Shown: piece by piece, positions 1-11,457 of the stretch
Layout: each line of letters begins with the position of its first letter
Position numbering within the stretch: the first letter of the stretch is position 1
From: Dryococelus australis
Lineage: Eukaryota; Arthropoda; Insecta; Phasmatodea; Phasmatidae
Direction of reading: 5' to 3'
Assembly: GCA_029891345.1 (NCBI GenBank)
Contig: CM057002.1
Span: 18,040,295-18,104,294, forward strand
Length of the DNA stretch: 64,000 bases
Program-made: the position numbers and the translations under genes
The notes under the pieces: generated by a model
Seen by the model: the letters and a program-made list of their open reading frames with translations, nothing else
The model's database searches: none
Told to the model about the DNA's origin: nothing

Positions 1-76
1 GAATTTCTTTTTACTTTTTTGTCTGAAGAAAAGTTAAGACGTATTACTCACGCTAGTAATTGATTTGTGTCTGGAG

Positions 77-1821
77 TAGAGTTGTTCCGATACTTCGGTT
101 TTTCCCGATGTATCTATGGTATTGGGCCGATACTTGGTTGTTAACAATAAAGTCTTTTTTTTAGGCAAAAAATTACTGTGTTTTGATTTGTATATTACCT
201 ACATTGAAATTAGGGAAATTTAGAACAAATACCATATTTACTCATGAACAGCACACCCCTCCCCCCTCCTCCCCAACTAATGGCAGCCTGTCATGCCACA
301 AAACCTGAGCTGCCAAGGGTCTACAGCTCCCCACCCCCTTGCAATAACATACAGCTGGTTGCCATTGATAATTCTGCCATCCCTCTGTTTTAATGGCAGC
401 AGCTAGTGAACCATGTCCCTTGATGGGGGAGGGGGAGAGAAGAGACCAGGAGACTTTTTTTTTTAGAAAAGGGTAGTGCCACATGACATTCTAGCACAGT
501 AAAAAAAAGAGAGCTGGTCACTGCTAAAGGGAGAAAGGAGAAAAAAAACGAAGCTGAGTAGTAGGAGCAGGCGGTTTCTGGAACATTTTTTTTTTTTCTT
601 TTTTGCATCCAAGTTATTTAATTAAAGTATTTACAATTACCACACATTAATGTAAAAAAGAATAATTTTTTCCGTATTTACAAACAGGGCGCCAAAAATT
701 TTTGGTGCAAATTTTATTTAAAAAAGAATTTTCCCTGGAACTTGTTGCAATAATCATGGTGCTGCTACACACGAGTGCGCACTATACATGAGTAAATATG
801 GTATGCATTACTCAAAATAGTTGCACCTAACATCACTTGTATTTCAAAGCAAAAGGTTTCACCTGAAAATGTGATGCAAAACATTTTAACAAGGAATTAT
901 TATTACTAAAGATGTTTTCTTTTGTGTTTAAAGGATGTTTTATCCTGTTAAGGTTGGTGTTTCATTGTATTTGCAATTAAAATGACATTAAAACTTAATA
1001 TTTATTTAATCCGAGGGGCAGCATCTTCGCGAATAAAATTATATGCCCACAAGCATATACTCTAGCACTTATCAGCACAAAATTGTTTGAACATCATGCG
1101 ACTTGTATTATAAATGTTCCTTTTCAGTAACGTCTTGAGGGTAAATCACAGGATATATATTAATTTATTTCAATAGACATGCGTTTTTGAATAAACTGAT
1201 AATATTTAAGTGCCTATTCCACACTTTTTGTCGTCTAATAACGGGTAGGTAAGTACAGAGCCAAGTGCATTGTAACTCAGGAGAGGGAAAATCAGAGGAC
1301 ATGGTTTTGAATAATTAATTATCAAAGACAGTGAAGATATCAATTATAATTGCCTCATTCGTGTCTCAAATTTACAAGTTTTCTTTGCAGTAAAATATGA
1401 TTAATTACTTTAAAAGACAGACATTTGCCACGTGTGGAAGGTGTTACCAACAGGTAGCAGTGTGGAGAGGTCATCCTCCCACCGCCCCCCTCACTCCTCG
1501 TAAACTAACAGACATGACTCTGCCCGATCGATAACTTCTCAGTGCGCTCTTAGCTGATAAGAGTGCACGGGACATTTAAAATCCGACTTGCATTTGGTGT
1601 CATATTATTTTAATTTTCAAAGGGTTTGAAAGATTTAGGTCAGCTTGCATTTTGTGTTGGATTACAATAAATTATATACAGTATTTTAAGACATTATTTA
1701 TTTATTTAAATGAGTCTAGGAAAAATGTTTATAATGTATTATTAACAGTAATCCTTTTTCTAATATTCAGTGTGAAGGGCATTGGTATCGGGGTATGGAT
1801 ATCTGTATCGGAACAACTCTA
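77..1821. mobile_element. hAT-like non-autonomous DNA transposon with terminal inverted repeats and 8-bp target duplication
   Basis: The left end reads TAGAGTTGTTCCGATAC and the right end is its reverse complement (GTATCGGAACAACTCTA), followed on both sides by related CGATAC-type motifs. The flanking octamers GTCTGGAG (69-76) and GTATGGAG (1822-1829) match at 7 of 8 positions, as expected for the 8-bp duplication made by hAT transposases. No transposase-like reading frame is present inside, so the element is non-autonomous. A second MITE is nested at 232-801. Much of the interior (about 820-1765) recurs in reverse orientation at 54.8-56.1 kb, which confirms that this is a dispersed family. 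The hAT assignment rests on the octamer length and TIR style, not on a protein. Confidence 0.8.
232..801. mobile_element. Nested MITE with perfect 15-bp TIRs and TA duplication
   Basis: The ends CCATATTTACTCATG (232-246) and CATGAGTAAATATGG (787-801) are perfect inverted repeats, each flanked by TA (230-231 and 802-803). This is the footprint of a Tc1/mariner-superfamily MITE. It sits inside the hAT-like element and is therefore younger. The interior is low-complexity (A and G runs, CT-rich stretch) and the short reading frames in it look like chance. The outer TIR resembles the MITEs at 53.5 and 56.5 kb. Confidence 0.8.
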
Positions 1822-1829
1822 GTATGGAG

Positions 1830-3035
1830 TATATTTAGGTAGTCTTTGATGCTGTTGGATTGCAAATTTGGATTGGGACATATCAATTCTTCAATGCTTT
1901 GATTCCATCAGTTCTTCTTGGAACCTATATCATTAATTATTTTCTCAAGATTTCAGGAATTGTTCACAAATAAATACATAAAATTCACAATAGCAATGCT
2001 TGCGAAAGCCTACTATCTTACCTCAAATGTATTTTCTATGAATGAAAGGAATGAATTTTTTTACAAGATTGCAATAAGTTGCAGTGTTGATAATCGTAAT
2101 TAACTAGGAGTTGAAGTTCACAAACTTGCTTTCATTTGAGTATCTACTTTAAACACAATTTTCGCCACCACACATTTATAAAGTATTTACTTACGAAAAC
2201 TTAGCACTGTAACACAGTCAACTGTACAATGTTTGATATACATGCAATTGTTTTAAACATTTCACTAGTTATTATGACATTTAAAAACTTAAAAATTCAA
2301 CTCTGAGCACACCACATTACAACATTATTTACATTTCAAAACAATAGTTGTACAACTTGCAAGGAGTACGCTATAAGTTTGTTGATTCTGAGCAAGCACG
2401 ACCATATTGTTTGTTTATCCCAGCAATTTTTCCCAATACACACTAAGTGATTCTGTCATTACGGAAACATTTTTGTGCCTGCACTGTGATTTGATTGTGC
2501 TGAAATAGTTGAATTTGGGTTTATTTTATTAAAATAACAAACATAGGCGAAAAAAACCTGCTACACTTTGTAACGTCCATAAGTCTAGCTTTTGGTTCAC
2601 AATTTAACCTGCGACCGACTTCTTTAACCAACATTGTTTTGTTTTACTGACATCTGCTATGCTGTTTTCTATGTAGTCTCACATAGCCTTCACACACCAA
2701 TACAATTTTGTGATAAGTTTCTAAAGTAACTATACTTATACATACAATTCATCTAGACATCAGCATTTCATTGTGATTAGGTTTTCTTAAATCATGCAAA
2801 TATACTCAACACATAATAATATTTCTGCACTTCAAGGGTTAGTCATGAATTCTGCAAAATATTTTCTCCTCAACAATATTTTTCATATTTTTTTAGGAAC
2901 AAGTCGTCTAGCTTTCCGGTAAATACAGTATAAGTGATTACTGCAAGCCAATTAAAAATAATTGTATCATTTCTTGATGTGGTATAATATTTCAAATGCC
3001 TAAGAAAGGAGATGGGTGCAAAAGTCAGCCGAGAC
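1830..3035. other. AT-rich stretch, no gene recognised
   Basis: Only short, compositionally ordinary reading frames occur here, with no domain I recognise and no convincing exon on either strand. By position it lies downstream of the last recognised exon of the minus-strand BAZ2/toutatis gene and may be intronic. Confidence 0.6.
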
Positions 3036-3039
3036 GTTT

Positions 3040-3885
3040 AGCCTGACGGGAATTACAATGTGAACTGAGTCAGCTCTTAGTGATTACAGCTCCTAACCAG
3101 GACAGTGAGCCCACTCTCCCATATACTCAGCCATTAGAACAACTATATAAACCAACCTAGTAACTTACTCCCCCATTACTGAGGACTGTAGCTCTTACCT
3201 AGATTCATTGCTAGGGAGTTGTTGGCCGTGGTCAGACTAAGAACACCTGAGCTCTTTAAAACTTACTAAACCAAAGCCAGAAATGAAACCCTTGCCACAA
3301 CCGTACCCCATTAGTAACACACCCCCAACTACGTGTCAGGTGCGCATCGCCGCTGGGAAGGTGTTTACTATCGTTATTTCACCTAAGCCTGTTCGCTCAC
3401 ATAAAGCAGTGACATGCCCTAACGGATTTTGTCCCAGTGCAAAAACCAACCAGGCCAGTCCCATACAAATGCCCCGATAGCGTAAGGGAGACAAAGGAAG
3501 CTACCCAGGCAGTATTGGTTCATCCCCATCTCATTACTTAAACTTCCACATTTTCTTCTATTTTTTAAAACTGTATTAGTGACAGCTGGCATCACGACTC
3601 TTGGCAACATTTACGGTGGGGAAGGTCAGGCTCCCTGGGAGGGAGTCCCTCACAATCAAGCTCACCCCGGGGTTTGATTCCCCAACACCATCTCTCAACC
3701 CCTCCTCTAGCCAGTGTCCCACCAGATCTCCCAACATTGGCAGATCCCAGACCAGTCAGGCAAAACACCACCTAGGAATTATTACACTGCGGAAGGGTAA
3801 CCTAGTCAATACTAGAGCGAAACAGCACTCACGTCCATCTATATTAGCCCCCATAAACTTGCGTACCACACTGTGCTATTAAGCT
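3040..3885 (+). repeat. Dispersed repeat, copy A (related to 33.7-34.46 kb, opposite strand)
   Basis: This block matches the reverse strand of 33.70-34.46 kb over several segments. Both contain the phrase around GAGGACTGTAGCTCTTACC / GAACTACAGTCCTCAGTTAT, a GGCCGTGGTC segment, and a tail that translates to related peptides (here PGRESLTIKLTPGFDSPTPS, there PGREVYVLELTLGFDSLPPP). The same order of blocks is kept in both copies. In copy A the frame is interrupted by several stops. The family could be the coding or untranslated part of an LTR retrotransposon, since copy B lies next to an LTR-like GC-rich block, but no diagnostic domain is visible. Confidence 0.65.
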
Positions 3886-4049
3886 AGTGAGATAGCGCAA
3901 GAGCATAAGTTGGCACACATTGTGGGGTGCCAATAACTTCATAACCATCTAGGGCTATAGAGTGTGAAAGCGAGTGCACGTCAATGTGAGCATAGAAAAA
4001 TGGATTAAAACTACAATTTAATCATGTAAAAGTCCTTTTTATGAAATAA

Positions 4050-4128
4050 CCATAATTAGAATCGGAATCGAAGAAAATTAGGGATCAGAATCGGAATTGA
4101 AAAAATAAGGAATCGACCCATCTCTAAT
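4050..4128. mobile_element. Fragment resembling a hAT-type terminal end
   Basis: On the minus strand this starts AGAGATGGGTCGATTCC and continues with repeated AATTCCGATTC-type words, the style of many arthropod hAT termini. I did not find the opposite end, so this is a solo end or truncated copy. Confidence 0.4.
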
Positions 4129-4129
4129 T

Positions 4130-5085
4130 GTAAATTTAACATTTAATATCAAAGCTACTCTGACTGGTTTTTTAAAATGCAAATAATGTCTAGAGTGAAA
4201 AAGTTTTATTCTTTGCAGTCCACAATTTTTCAAATATTATTAACCATTTTAGTTTATCACAGTTCAAAAAATTAAAATTAGTGTTTTCTCTGCAATATCT
4301 TCTTTTTTCCAACATTATTCTGACTCTCAACCAACCACTCTTCATTTTGGGCAGAATTTGACACTCTGATGTCATCACAACACCTTGAAGCCAGTTATGC
4401 CAATGTGGACTGAAGGTGCACTGGCCCAGAATCCCTCTAGAGACTAGGTAATCAAGAGTCTCCTTAACAATGATTTTAAAAGAGGACCGTATGGGTACAT
4501 GCATCCGACCTTGGGGGCATCTGGCCCTGACTTACCAGAATGCGGAGCTTATGGCCCGCCTGGTGATTGGGCATTAAGGAATAGCTACGAGTACACAGCT
4601 ATACACAGTCAGTGATGTTATGTTAACGGGATTAAATAAAAGAATAAAGAATTACAATTTAGAGGATTTAGTCTTGTGTCCTGAAGATGCAGGCATGACC
4701 ATAGATATGGTTTAAAAATATGTAGCAGCAGAGGGGAGGACAGGTTCTGGCGTGGTCCATCCAAATAGGAATCTACTCTTCCTAGGGCCAGTGCCTTGGG
4801 GTAAACCCTTCCGAAGTCATACCAATCAATCGGTGCCACAAAGGGCACTTAACGATAGACGGTGTTCGGGCCTCGGTGAGAAGGTGAGTGAGTGGCATGA
4901 CCAGGTACAGACCTGAACTGCCCCTGTAGGTTCACAACGTTCCCCACGTAAAGACCCTACAGTTCTTCAGTAAGTAGCAAGACCAGCTTGGAACCTGAGA
5001 GTCATAGTGTCTTAACTTGCATGTATTCCTCAAGCCTAAGGAGCCTCAGAGAAAGGCCCCCGCTCGCCTTGTCACAGTAACACTA
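4130..5085. other. Unassigned sequence
   Basis: Short reading frames only (longest about 104 codons, minus strand, 4190-4504), none with a recognisable domain. Base composition rises towards 5 kb, where transposon-like GC-rich sequence begins. Confidence 0.5.
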
Positions 5086-5183
5086 GAGAGCAGTGTGACC
5101 AGCCAGCACTAGACACCAAACATTGACAAGAGGTGGGAGTACCAGTCAGATGGGACTTGGTTCGAATCTCCATTGCAGGGTTC

Positions 5184-5200
5184 ATGCATGCATGCATGGA
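5184..5200. repeat. Short (ATGC)n run next to a tRNA-like B box
   Basis: Four tandem ATGC units follow the motif GGTTCGAATCTCC (5160-5172), which matches the internal RNA polymerase III B box. No matching A box or cloverleaf is evident, so this may be the decayed head of a tRNA-derived SINE. Confidence 0.4.
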
Positions 5201-5269
5201 GAAGTAGTAAGTGGATAAGCAAACAGAGGGCAATGTGAGTAAGGAAAGTGAAAGAGAGTGATCGGACCG

Positions 5270-7795
5270 AAAAGAAGTTAACTGGTAGATATATGTTTTA
5301 TTCCATCTGACGGAGTTTACGAGACATATATCTCCGACCTGTGCCCGCTAACGTCTCGTGGATGAGGAACCAAGTTTGCCAAGCTGTTTATCACAGGGCG
5401 GCCGCTTCCTACGCAAAACTCATTCAAATTAGTCTCAGTAGGAATATTACGTCAAACAATGTGGAGAACGATGCAGCACGCCCGCCCGCCTGAGAACAGG
5501 AATACTCTCTCTGCTCAAAAGGCGTTGCGGTTTCGCCGTAACTTCTTCCAAACAGAACGTAACAAATTTATGTCAGTAATGAATCATTATCGAAAAGCAC
5601 CCAGTCTTAATGAATGAATATCTTTAAAACAATATCTTCTCCCAAGTAACTCATCGACGACACAAATTAATATATTCTGTATAAACTTCGCAGCAACTGG
5701 ACATCCTTACCGAAAAATTCAAAACAAAACTACTAAACTGATGCATGCCTGGTTAAAGTGAATGGCACACTGGTCGACGATTTTGTTGCTAAACCAATAG
5801 CGGGGGTTTTTAAGTTAGGCTCGATGGGATGTGGCGAGAGGTGTTGGCTATTGACTTACACCGTTGTCCTATTTGATGCTGGTGATGCTGTCCAGGTCTC
5901 ACTCAGTGGCGGCTGACTCGCCCCACTCTGAAGCGGGGATTCCACGCGGAACTACTCTCTGCTCCAGAAGTGTTGATTGGACCAGCCGTGCCTAACCTCT
6001 GTCTGATATACCAACCCTCTCAGCACCAGGTGGTACTGCTGGCTGGTTCAGAAAGACGGTGAAAAGTATATGAATATGACCGGAGCAGCCACAACTGCTT
6101 GGCGTCTGAGTGTGGCGGCGTGGTCCCATTCCGCCTGCCTTTCCTGCGTAGGAAGTGGTGGTTCAGACCGCTGTCTGGCAGCAAGGATAGTCTGGTATTG
6201 TTCCTTACACTTAAGGCCACGCCTCGCCTTGTAAGGCATAGAGTAATGTGGATTAACAATTTACGTAGTGTACCTTGACAAAAACACTACCACTAGTGTT
6301 TACCCAATAGTTGCTTGCTGGTACGATCTTGGTAATAGTCTCCACTGATCCCCCACGCTTTGCGGGCTGATCAGAGACGGACAGTTGCGTGGACCACCAA
6401 GCCTCTATTGGTTGTGCATTCAGGCAAGGTTGAGCGGCAAGTCTCAGGCTATGGTCACTTCAGCACTAACTTAGTGCTCAAAGTGAGGAAACAACCCAGG
6501 CTTGTAGCCCCTCCACGGATGAAAGTGTTGCTAGTGATAGGAGTTCCGCTGTTCCTCCCCTCCAACACTGAATTTGTGCTCGGGTTGATGGAAAGAAAAC
6601 AGGTGGCCTCACATGTGTGTGTGTGTGTGTGTGTGTGTGTTGCTAGACTCATGGACTCCTGAAGAGGGTCCGTAGTCCGACTAATTTGGTTAAGGAATAA
6701 TTTTCCGGTTCCTGTCGACAGTGCACGACGTATCTTGTATCGAGCCGGTAAACAGAAAAGTACTCTAAAAAAGAAAAGTTTAAGGATAGAGAACAATAGA
6801 TGTTTGAGACCACAATAAACATGCGACCCATGCTACCTCCTACCGAACAGTGGAGTGCTGAAGGTAACTGCGTTATTCAGGTGTAGGCGACCTGGTTCTG
6901 AGTTACAAGGGAAAGGAAATAGTTCTAGATGAATACAAAGTCGATTACTATTAAACTGTACTAAGTAAACGGGTGTCTAGAAGATACGAAATGAATTTAA
7001 TACGTCGATGAACGTGTTCACTGGTTGTCAGGTTGACTGGTCATTGATGTTTGAAGTAGCCACTGGGGGCGTACTTAAAGCTTAGAAGTTTCTCCGGAGG
7101 TCCCAGCACTCAGCAGTGCTCTGGGATGTCACGAGAGAAGAAACAAGAATGACTGCCAGAGCCCAGCAGCGTCCTGACATATAGGTGACACTTTTAGGCT
7201 GCCGGCGCGGGCTACGGGGAGGGCGAGCATCCTGCCCTGGTTGTCGTGGGAGACGAAAAATTCATTTCAGCAGTAGTCAGCGTTTTTGCTTCGTGCCTCT
7301 TCGGCAGCGCTCAGCCTTGCCTGAGGTCCGGACAGCTTGTAGGCTCTCAGCGCGTGGAAGGGGGGGATGGTGTGCTTGCCGAGATACGTAACCTTCAGGT
7401 GACAAGAATTTGCTTATAAGTTCCTGTTGCCTGGTAGAGTAGGCATCCAAGAAGTGATCTGGAAAATTCTCTCTGCGTCTCTCTCGCGTCTGTAGTAGTG
7501 GATGTAGGAACACTTAGCGATGAGTCGTAATCGTAGTTGCTTAGTAGTAGGAGTGGCACACACCAAAACTAACAAAATAGAAATCTAACTAAACTAAACT
7601 TCCTAACAAAAATTCAAATGACAATATTCACATTAATTAATATAAAGAAATTATATAAATATGAAATAAAATTAGGTCTTTCAAAATTTCGAAATCTCAC
7701 AGAGTCCAAAATACCTAGAATACACAAAGTCAAAAATGTAGATAAAAATGTACATAAAATAAAATTCTCTCTCATAGTCCCCAGTCACATGCTGC
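5270..7795. other. GC-richer, transposon-like block, family not identified
   Basis: This stretch is markedly richer in GC than its surroundings and resembles in composition the LTR-retrotransposon pieces elsewhere in the window. Reading frames are short and broken. No reverse transcriptase, integrase or gag motif could be recognised, and no long match to another part of the window was seen. Confidence 0.4.
6614..6641. repeat. (TG)n microsatellite
   Basis: An uninterrupted run of about 14 TG units. The apparent Val/Cys repeat and its antisense Thr/His repeat in overlapping frames are translation artefacts of it. Confidence 0.95.
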
Positions 7796-7799
7796 AACG

Positions 7800-9335
7800 T
7801 TAAGCGGTCTGACTCCTCTTAGAGAAGTTGACTGGCCAAGCGAAAGCAGACGGCTTCTTCTGCAGCATTGGATGGCAGTGGAGAAACTGCACATGGCACA
7901 TGCAGATGAGGTTCAAGGTTGAGCTAAACGAACCGGATGCAGACCCTCTCAGAAATGCAGTTTCCTCCTTCTTCCAGGTGTTTTCCTGAACCACTACTCT
8001 TCAAAACCCCAGTCTGAGCTGGCCCCTGCTTGGCAGCTTGGCTCTACCCAGCCCTATGATGAGGTATAAGGGGAAAGGGGGATGATGGACCAGATAGACA
8101 GGATAGTGGGTGGCTAGTATGGGGCAGACACAGCCTGGTGGAGAGTAGGGTGCTGGCTGGTGGGTAGGGTAGGGTAGGTGGCCTGGCTACTGGCCTTCAG
8201 TCTAGTGGCTTGGCAAGCGGGATGTTGCTGGCACACCCAAGTACCAAACTGAGGGTGACAGTAGCACGTGTAGGAGCGACCACTCCCATGGGTCCCTAGC
8301 GAGCGAGAAGTCGCTGGCAGATCCAGGCACCTACTAGAGGAGAGATAGTCCAAGTGACACCTGCTCTGGTGTGGTCCAGGAAGACAAGCTTTTTAAGTGG
8401 CACCTCCAGACAGTTCCCAAAAGGTGAGGTAAAGGATATGGTTTCGGCTCGTGGCTATCCCTGTAAGAGTCTTGCTAAGAGAGGTGATGAAACAGGAAAT
8501 AGCAGGAACAAAGGTGTAGAAAGAATCGAGATCTGGAAGAACCACTCAACAAAGCCAGATTTATACCTGTTTTATTGATTGCTCAATCAAACACACATAA
8601 ACCACAAACCAGCCTGTACCCTGACTAGGACTTGGAAGACCGATCCTACGTTGCCAACTGGTAATTGACCTAGTCTCGGGAGATACGGCAGCACGAAGGG
8701 TGAGAATGACCTTAAGTCAGTGGTACTAGTACTCAAGTCAACTGCAAGTGAGCTACAAGATAGCTGCAAGCGCAGCATGCTTCTGTGTGCTGGTGGGCAG
8801 CGAGGCAGATTCGTGCAGAGTAGAACTCTTGACAGTGCTGAAAATGGCAGCGACAACTTGAAGTCGGTTGACTCTAGATAAGAGTGACATTCTGCAAAGC
8901 TAGATGTGACATCAGTGGTAGTTCGGGCAGAGTAACGGTGTTCTACTAAACTTTCGTGAGAGAGTCTCTCGCTGTGCTCTCGGGACGAGTGATGCGAGAC
9001 AGCATCTAAGGACTGCGAGTCCTATTTGTACGTGGCACGTAGGGCCAGCACGGAAGTTGAGGGGTGTGGTGAGAGAAAACACAGAGAGAAGAGACGTAAA
9101 GAGAGCAGCGGTAATAAGCCAGCGGAGATGGCCAAACCTGGCGGCAAGTTCCCCTCTTGTAGTTTAGGCAGGTTGCTGGACAGCAGATGGCAACAGCTGG
9201 GCAAGCCAGCCCTGGGATTGGGGGCATGCTGTGGCATGTATGGCGTAATGGCTCTTCTTAGGAGGGGGTCAAAGCTATGGTAAGGATATATGAGAGAATG
9301 AAGTCGCTTGTGGTGCATAACCGCGCACCACCTCT
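7800..9335 (-). mobile_element. LTR retrotransposon 5' region (LTR plus leader and gag start), copy 1
   Basis: Read on the minus strand from 9335 down, this aligns block by block with 46.64-48.2 kb: the CTTCATTCTCTCAT segment, a GCCATACATGCCACAG segment, a TATA-like TACAAATA at about 9030, a polyadenylation-type CAATCAATAAAACAGG near 8567-8585, then a GGGATAGCCACGAGCC segment, and the start of a coding-like part (GGAAGAAGGAGGAAAC, near 7970). An upstream TATA box and a downstream AATAAA are what an LTR should contain. No second LTR was found, so this is a 5'-end fragment. It lies in the same orientation as the BAZ2/toutatis gene. Confidence 0.7.
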
Positions 9336-9359
9336 CCCCTCCCTTTTTTCAATATTTAT

Positions 9360-10285
9360 AAAATTGTGCGACTTTCTGCTGCAGAAATAATTATGACATA
9401 CTAATGCACAGTATGCAAATATTATGGGAATTTTGAAATTTTTTTATGTTTCATGACAAACACATGCATGGTAAATACCATTAACATTATGTTACACGCC
9501 TATACTTTAGGATATTCCAATGCGGCACTTGATGCAATAAAGTATCAATGTTATTGAGGTATTGCAGCATCGAGGATCCCATACCTACACCATATTCAAA
9601 TTAACAGATTTAGTTTACCAAATGGTCTTGTATTACATTTTAGTTAGATAAAATCAAATATCTTCCACATTGAAATGTATTAAAATAGTAAACAAAACCA
9701 TGAACTCGAATGATGTCAAATTCCTTGTGCATGAGAACACAAAAGGGACATGTAAACAGCCGGCTGGCTGCCCAGTCAAGGTCACAGCATCACCCTCCTG
9801 GCTTTTAACTGCCACATTGCCATGATTCACGTGCTATCCCGCTCGTCAGATACCTATGTTATTGCTTTTGCCAGTTAGGCTTTTATAAACTACGTTGCGG
9901 CCAAATATTTTACATTTATGATGATAAATTTGGGGCACAGTTGTATAACAAATATAGTACTTTGGATGGGTGTAGTTCTCTTTAAAACAACATTTTTCCC
10001 AGCAGTCTAATCTCAAAATTAAGGTGCGGGTCTTACTTAGGGGCAGGTCATAGGTGGGTAAACAAGGTAATTTCAGCATAAAAACCAGGCACTTGTCATA
10101 GGCATAAATTTTTCTTGATCTTGTACCCATTTCCTGTGGGAATAATATTTTTTTCCCCCGAAAATTTCCAGTGAATCAAATATGCACTCCCACATGCCCC
10201 TACCAAAACCACTATTTATACAGACCATAACTTTAGTATATAAGAAAGCATATTTTCAATAATTTTAGCTCACAGCGAAACTCAC
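9360..10285. other. Unassigned AT-rich sequence, probable intron
   Basis: This follows the donor of the last exon seen (10286-10422) and contains no recognisable exon. The next expected parts of a BAZ2 protein (helical linker, PHD finger, bromodomain) are not found here or further down in the window. Confidence 0.6.
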
Positions 10286-10422
10286 CTTAACAGCAGAGCT
10301 ATCCACATGCTTGCTCATTATCCTCTTGAGCTCACGCTCACGCACCCCGCGGGAGTGGAGATGGCTCATGATCGTTCGCAACTGGTCCTCATCTGTTATC
10401 CTCCACCAACCTCTCTGCAACT
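10286..10422 (-). CDS. tou: BAZ2/toutatis exon: WSD (WHIM3) motif
   Basis: Codes for LQRGWWRITDEDQL followed by a helix ending in HLHSRGVRERELKRIMSKHV. The GWWRI..P/DEDL...LH.RGIRE core is the third WHIM/WSD segment of BAZ2 proteins, which in ISWI partner proteins packs with the DDT region to form the remodeller-binding surface. The acceptor is TTTGTTTCAG and the donor GTGAGT. The exon begins with two bases that complete a Glu codon (G|AG) with the previous exon and ends on a whole codon. Length is 137 nt. Next exons downstream (towards lower coordinates) are not found in the window. Confidence 0.93.
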
Positions 10423-11254
10423 CTGAAACAAATGGTAAAACTGTCCTAAGTCAAGCGTATCAAGTGTAGGTCATAGTTCACAGGCTAAAGAAGTGTACAG
10501 CTTATCGAAGGATATATATTTACAAGTTTACATAGGATATGACAAGAATCACTATGTCACACAATGTTCATCGTCCATTCACCGTTACTTCCAACTTTTC
10601 TGAAGCCCTGCTAAAGTTTTACTTTCAGGATATTCCTCCGCTCATGCAAATAAAGTTGAGCCGAATCCAGAGAATTACACCAAAGGGACAAAGCACCGCA
10701 ATCGTGCCTACACAGTGTAATAAAATTTTTGTAAGAACTATTTCTTACAAGGCATTACCAACAAATATATTTTTTCTCTGCTGTTATTCATATTAACTAT
10801 AAATTATATATTAAAATGTATTGAAAAAATATAAATGAAAGATAATTTTAAAAAAAAAAAAAGCTACTTTTATGTTAATATAAAATGCTTGTAATCCGTG
10901 ACATATTTAGGAAACAACTAAACATGTCATACATGGGGGTGAGTTTCAAAGCAGCAGACATCACAAGGGTCTGGGGAGCACAGGGGTGAGAGAGTGTTTC
11001 TTCATATACCCACTGCATGAGCAGGCTACATGCAAAAGATTGTGCTAGCAGGTGGGCGTCACTACACTTTGAGGAAAGCCTTTACCAGCAGAGAAGACAA
11101 ACTGAACATACTTAACGCCAAATGTACAGAAATATCTACATCACATTAAATCAAATAACATGCATGGACAGGAGGAGTGTGGTAAACCACTAACTTGAAA
11201 ATGACACGAGTGCAGTGGTGGAGTAATAAAGTTGCAATGTGGAGGGATGCTTAC
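10423..11254 (-). other. tou: Intron of the tou-like gene
   Basis: 832 nt between GTAAGC donor and TTTGTTTCAG acceptor. It is AT-rich, with an A run near 10850, and no repeat I can place. Confidence 0.85.
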
Positions 11255-11457
11255 CGTGTGGCACGGGCTTGGCCTGGGCAGGCTCAGGGGGCGGGCCTGA
11301 CTTCTTGAGCTGCTCCAGTTGCACCATCTCCTCCGGGGTGAGCACGAGCGGGGCCGGGGACTCGCACTGGCTGCTCGCTGGGGAGGGCGACGACAGCCGC
11401 GATGGTGGGGGGAACACTGGGATCCGCAATTCCAGCCCTGGTGTACCCTCCAAAAAC
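11255..11457 (-). CDS. tou: BAZ2/toutatis exon: Pro/Ser-rich linker before the WSD motif
   Basis: 203 nt coding for a linker rich in Pro and Ser, with the short conserved-looking segment LVLTPEEMVQLEQLKKSGPP. It joins by an AG|G Arg codon to the long acidic exon upstream and by G|AG Glu to the WSD exon downstream, giving KPVPHELQRGWWRI, which parallels the KPIPEEMQFGWWRI junction of human BAZ2B. The donor is GTAAGC. The acceptor TTGTGCATATGTAG has a weak pyrimidine tract, so the exact 5' boundary is slightly less certain than the others, but phase requires this or an equivalent site. Confidence 0.85.

Noticed and set aside
242-608. Minus-strand frames of 80 and 72 codons
   Set aside because: They lie inside a non-autonomous MITE, in homopolymer-rich sequence, and have no domain.
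3601-3882. 93-codon frame as a host gene
   Set aside because: Its sequence recurs, diverged, on the opposite strand at 33.7-33.96 kb. It belongs to a dispersed repeat.
6020-6259. Two overlapping minus-strand frames of 79 and 63 codons
   Set aside because: GC-rich transposon-like block with no recognisable motif. Open in two frames at once, which argues for chance.
10539-10796. 85-codon plus-strand frame
   Set aside because: It lies within the intron between two tou exons, shows no domain, and has ordinary AT-rich codon content.
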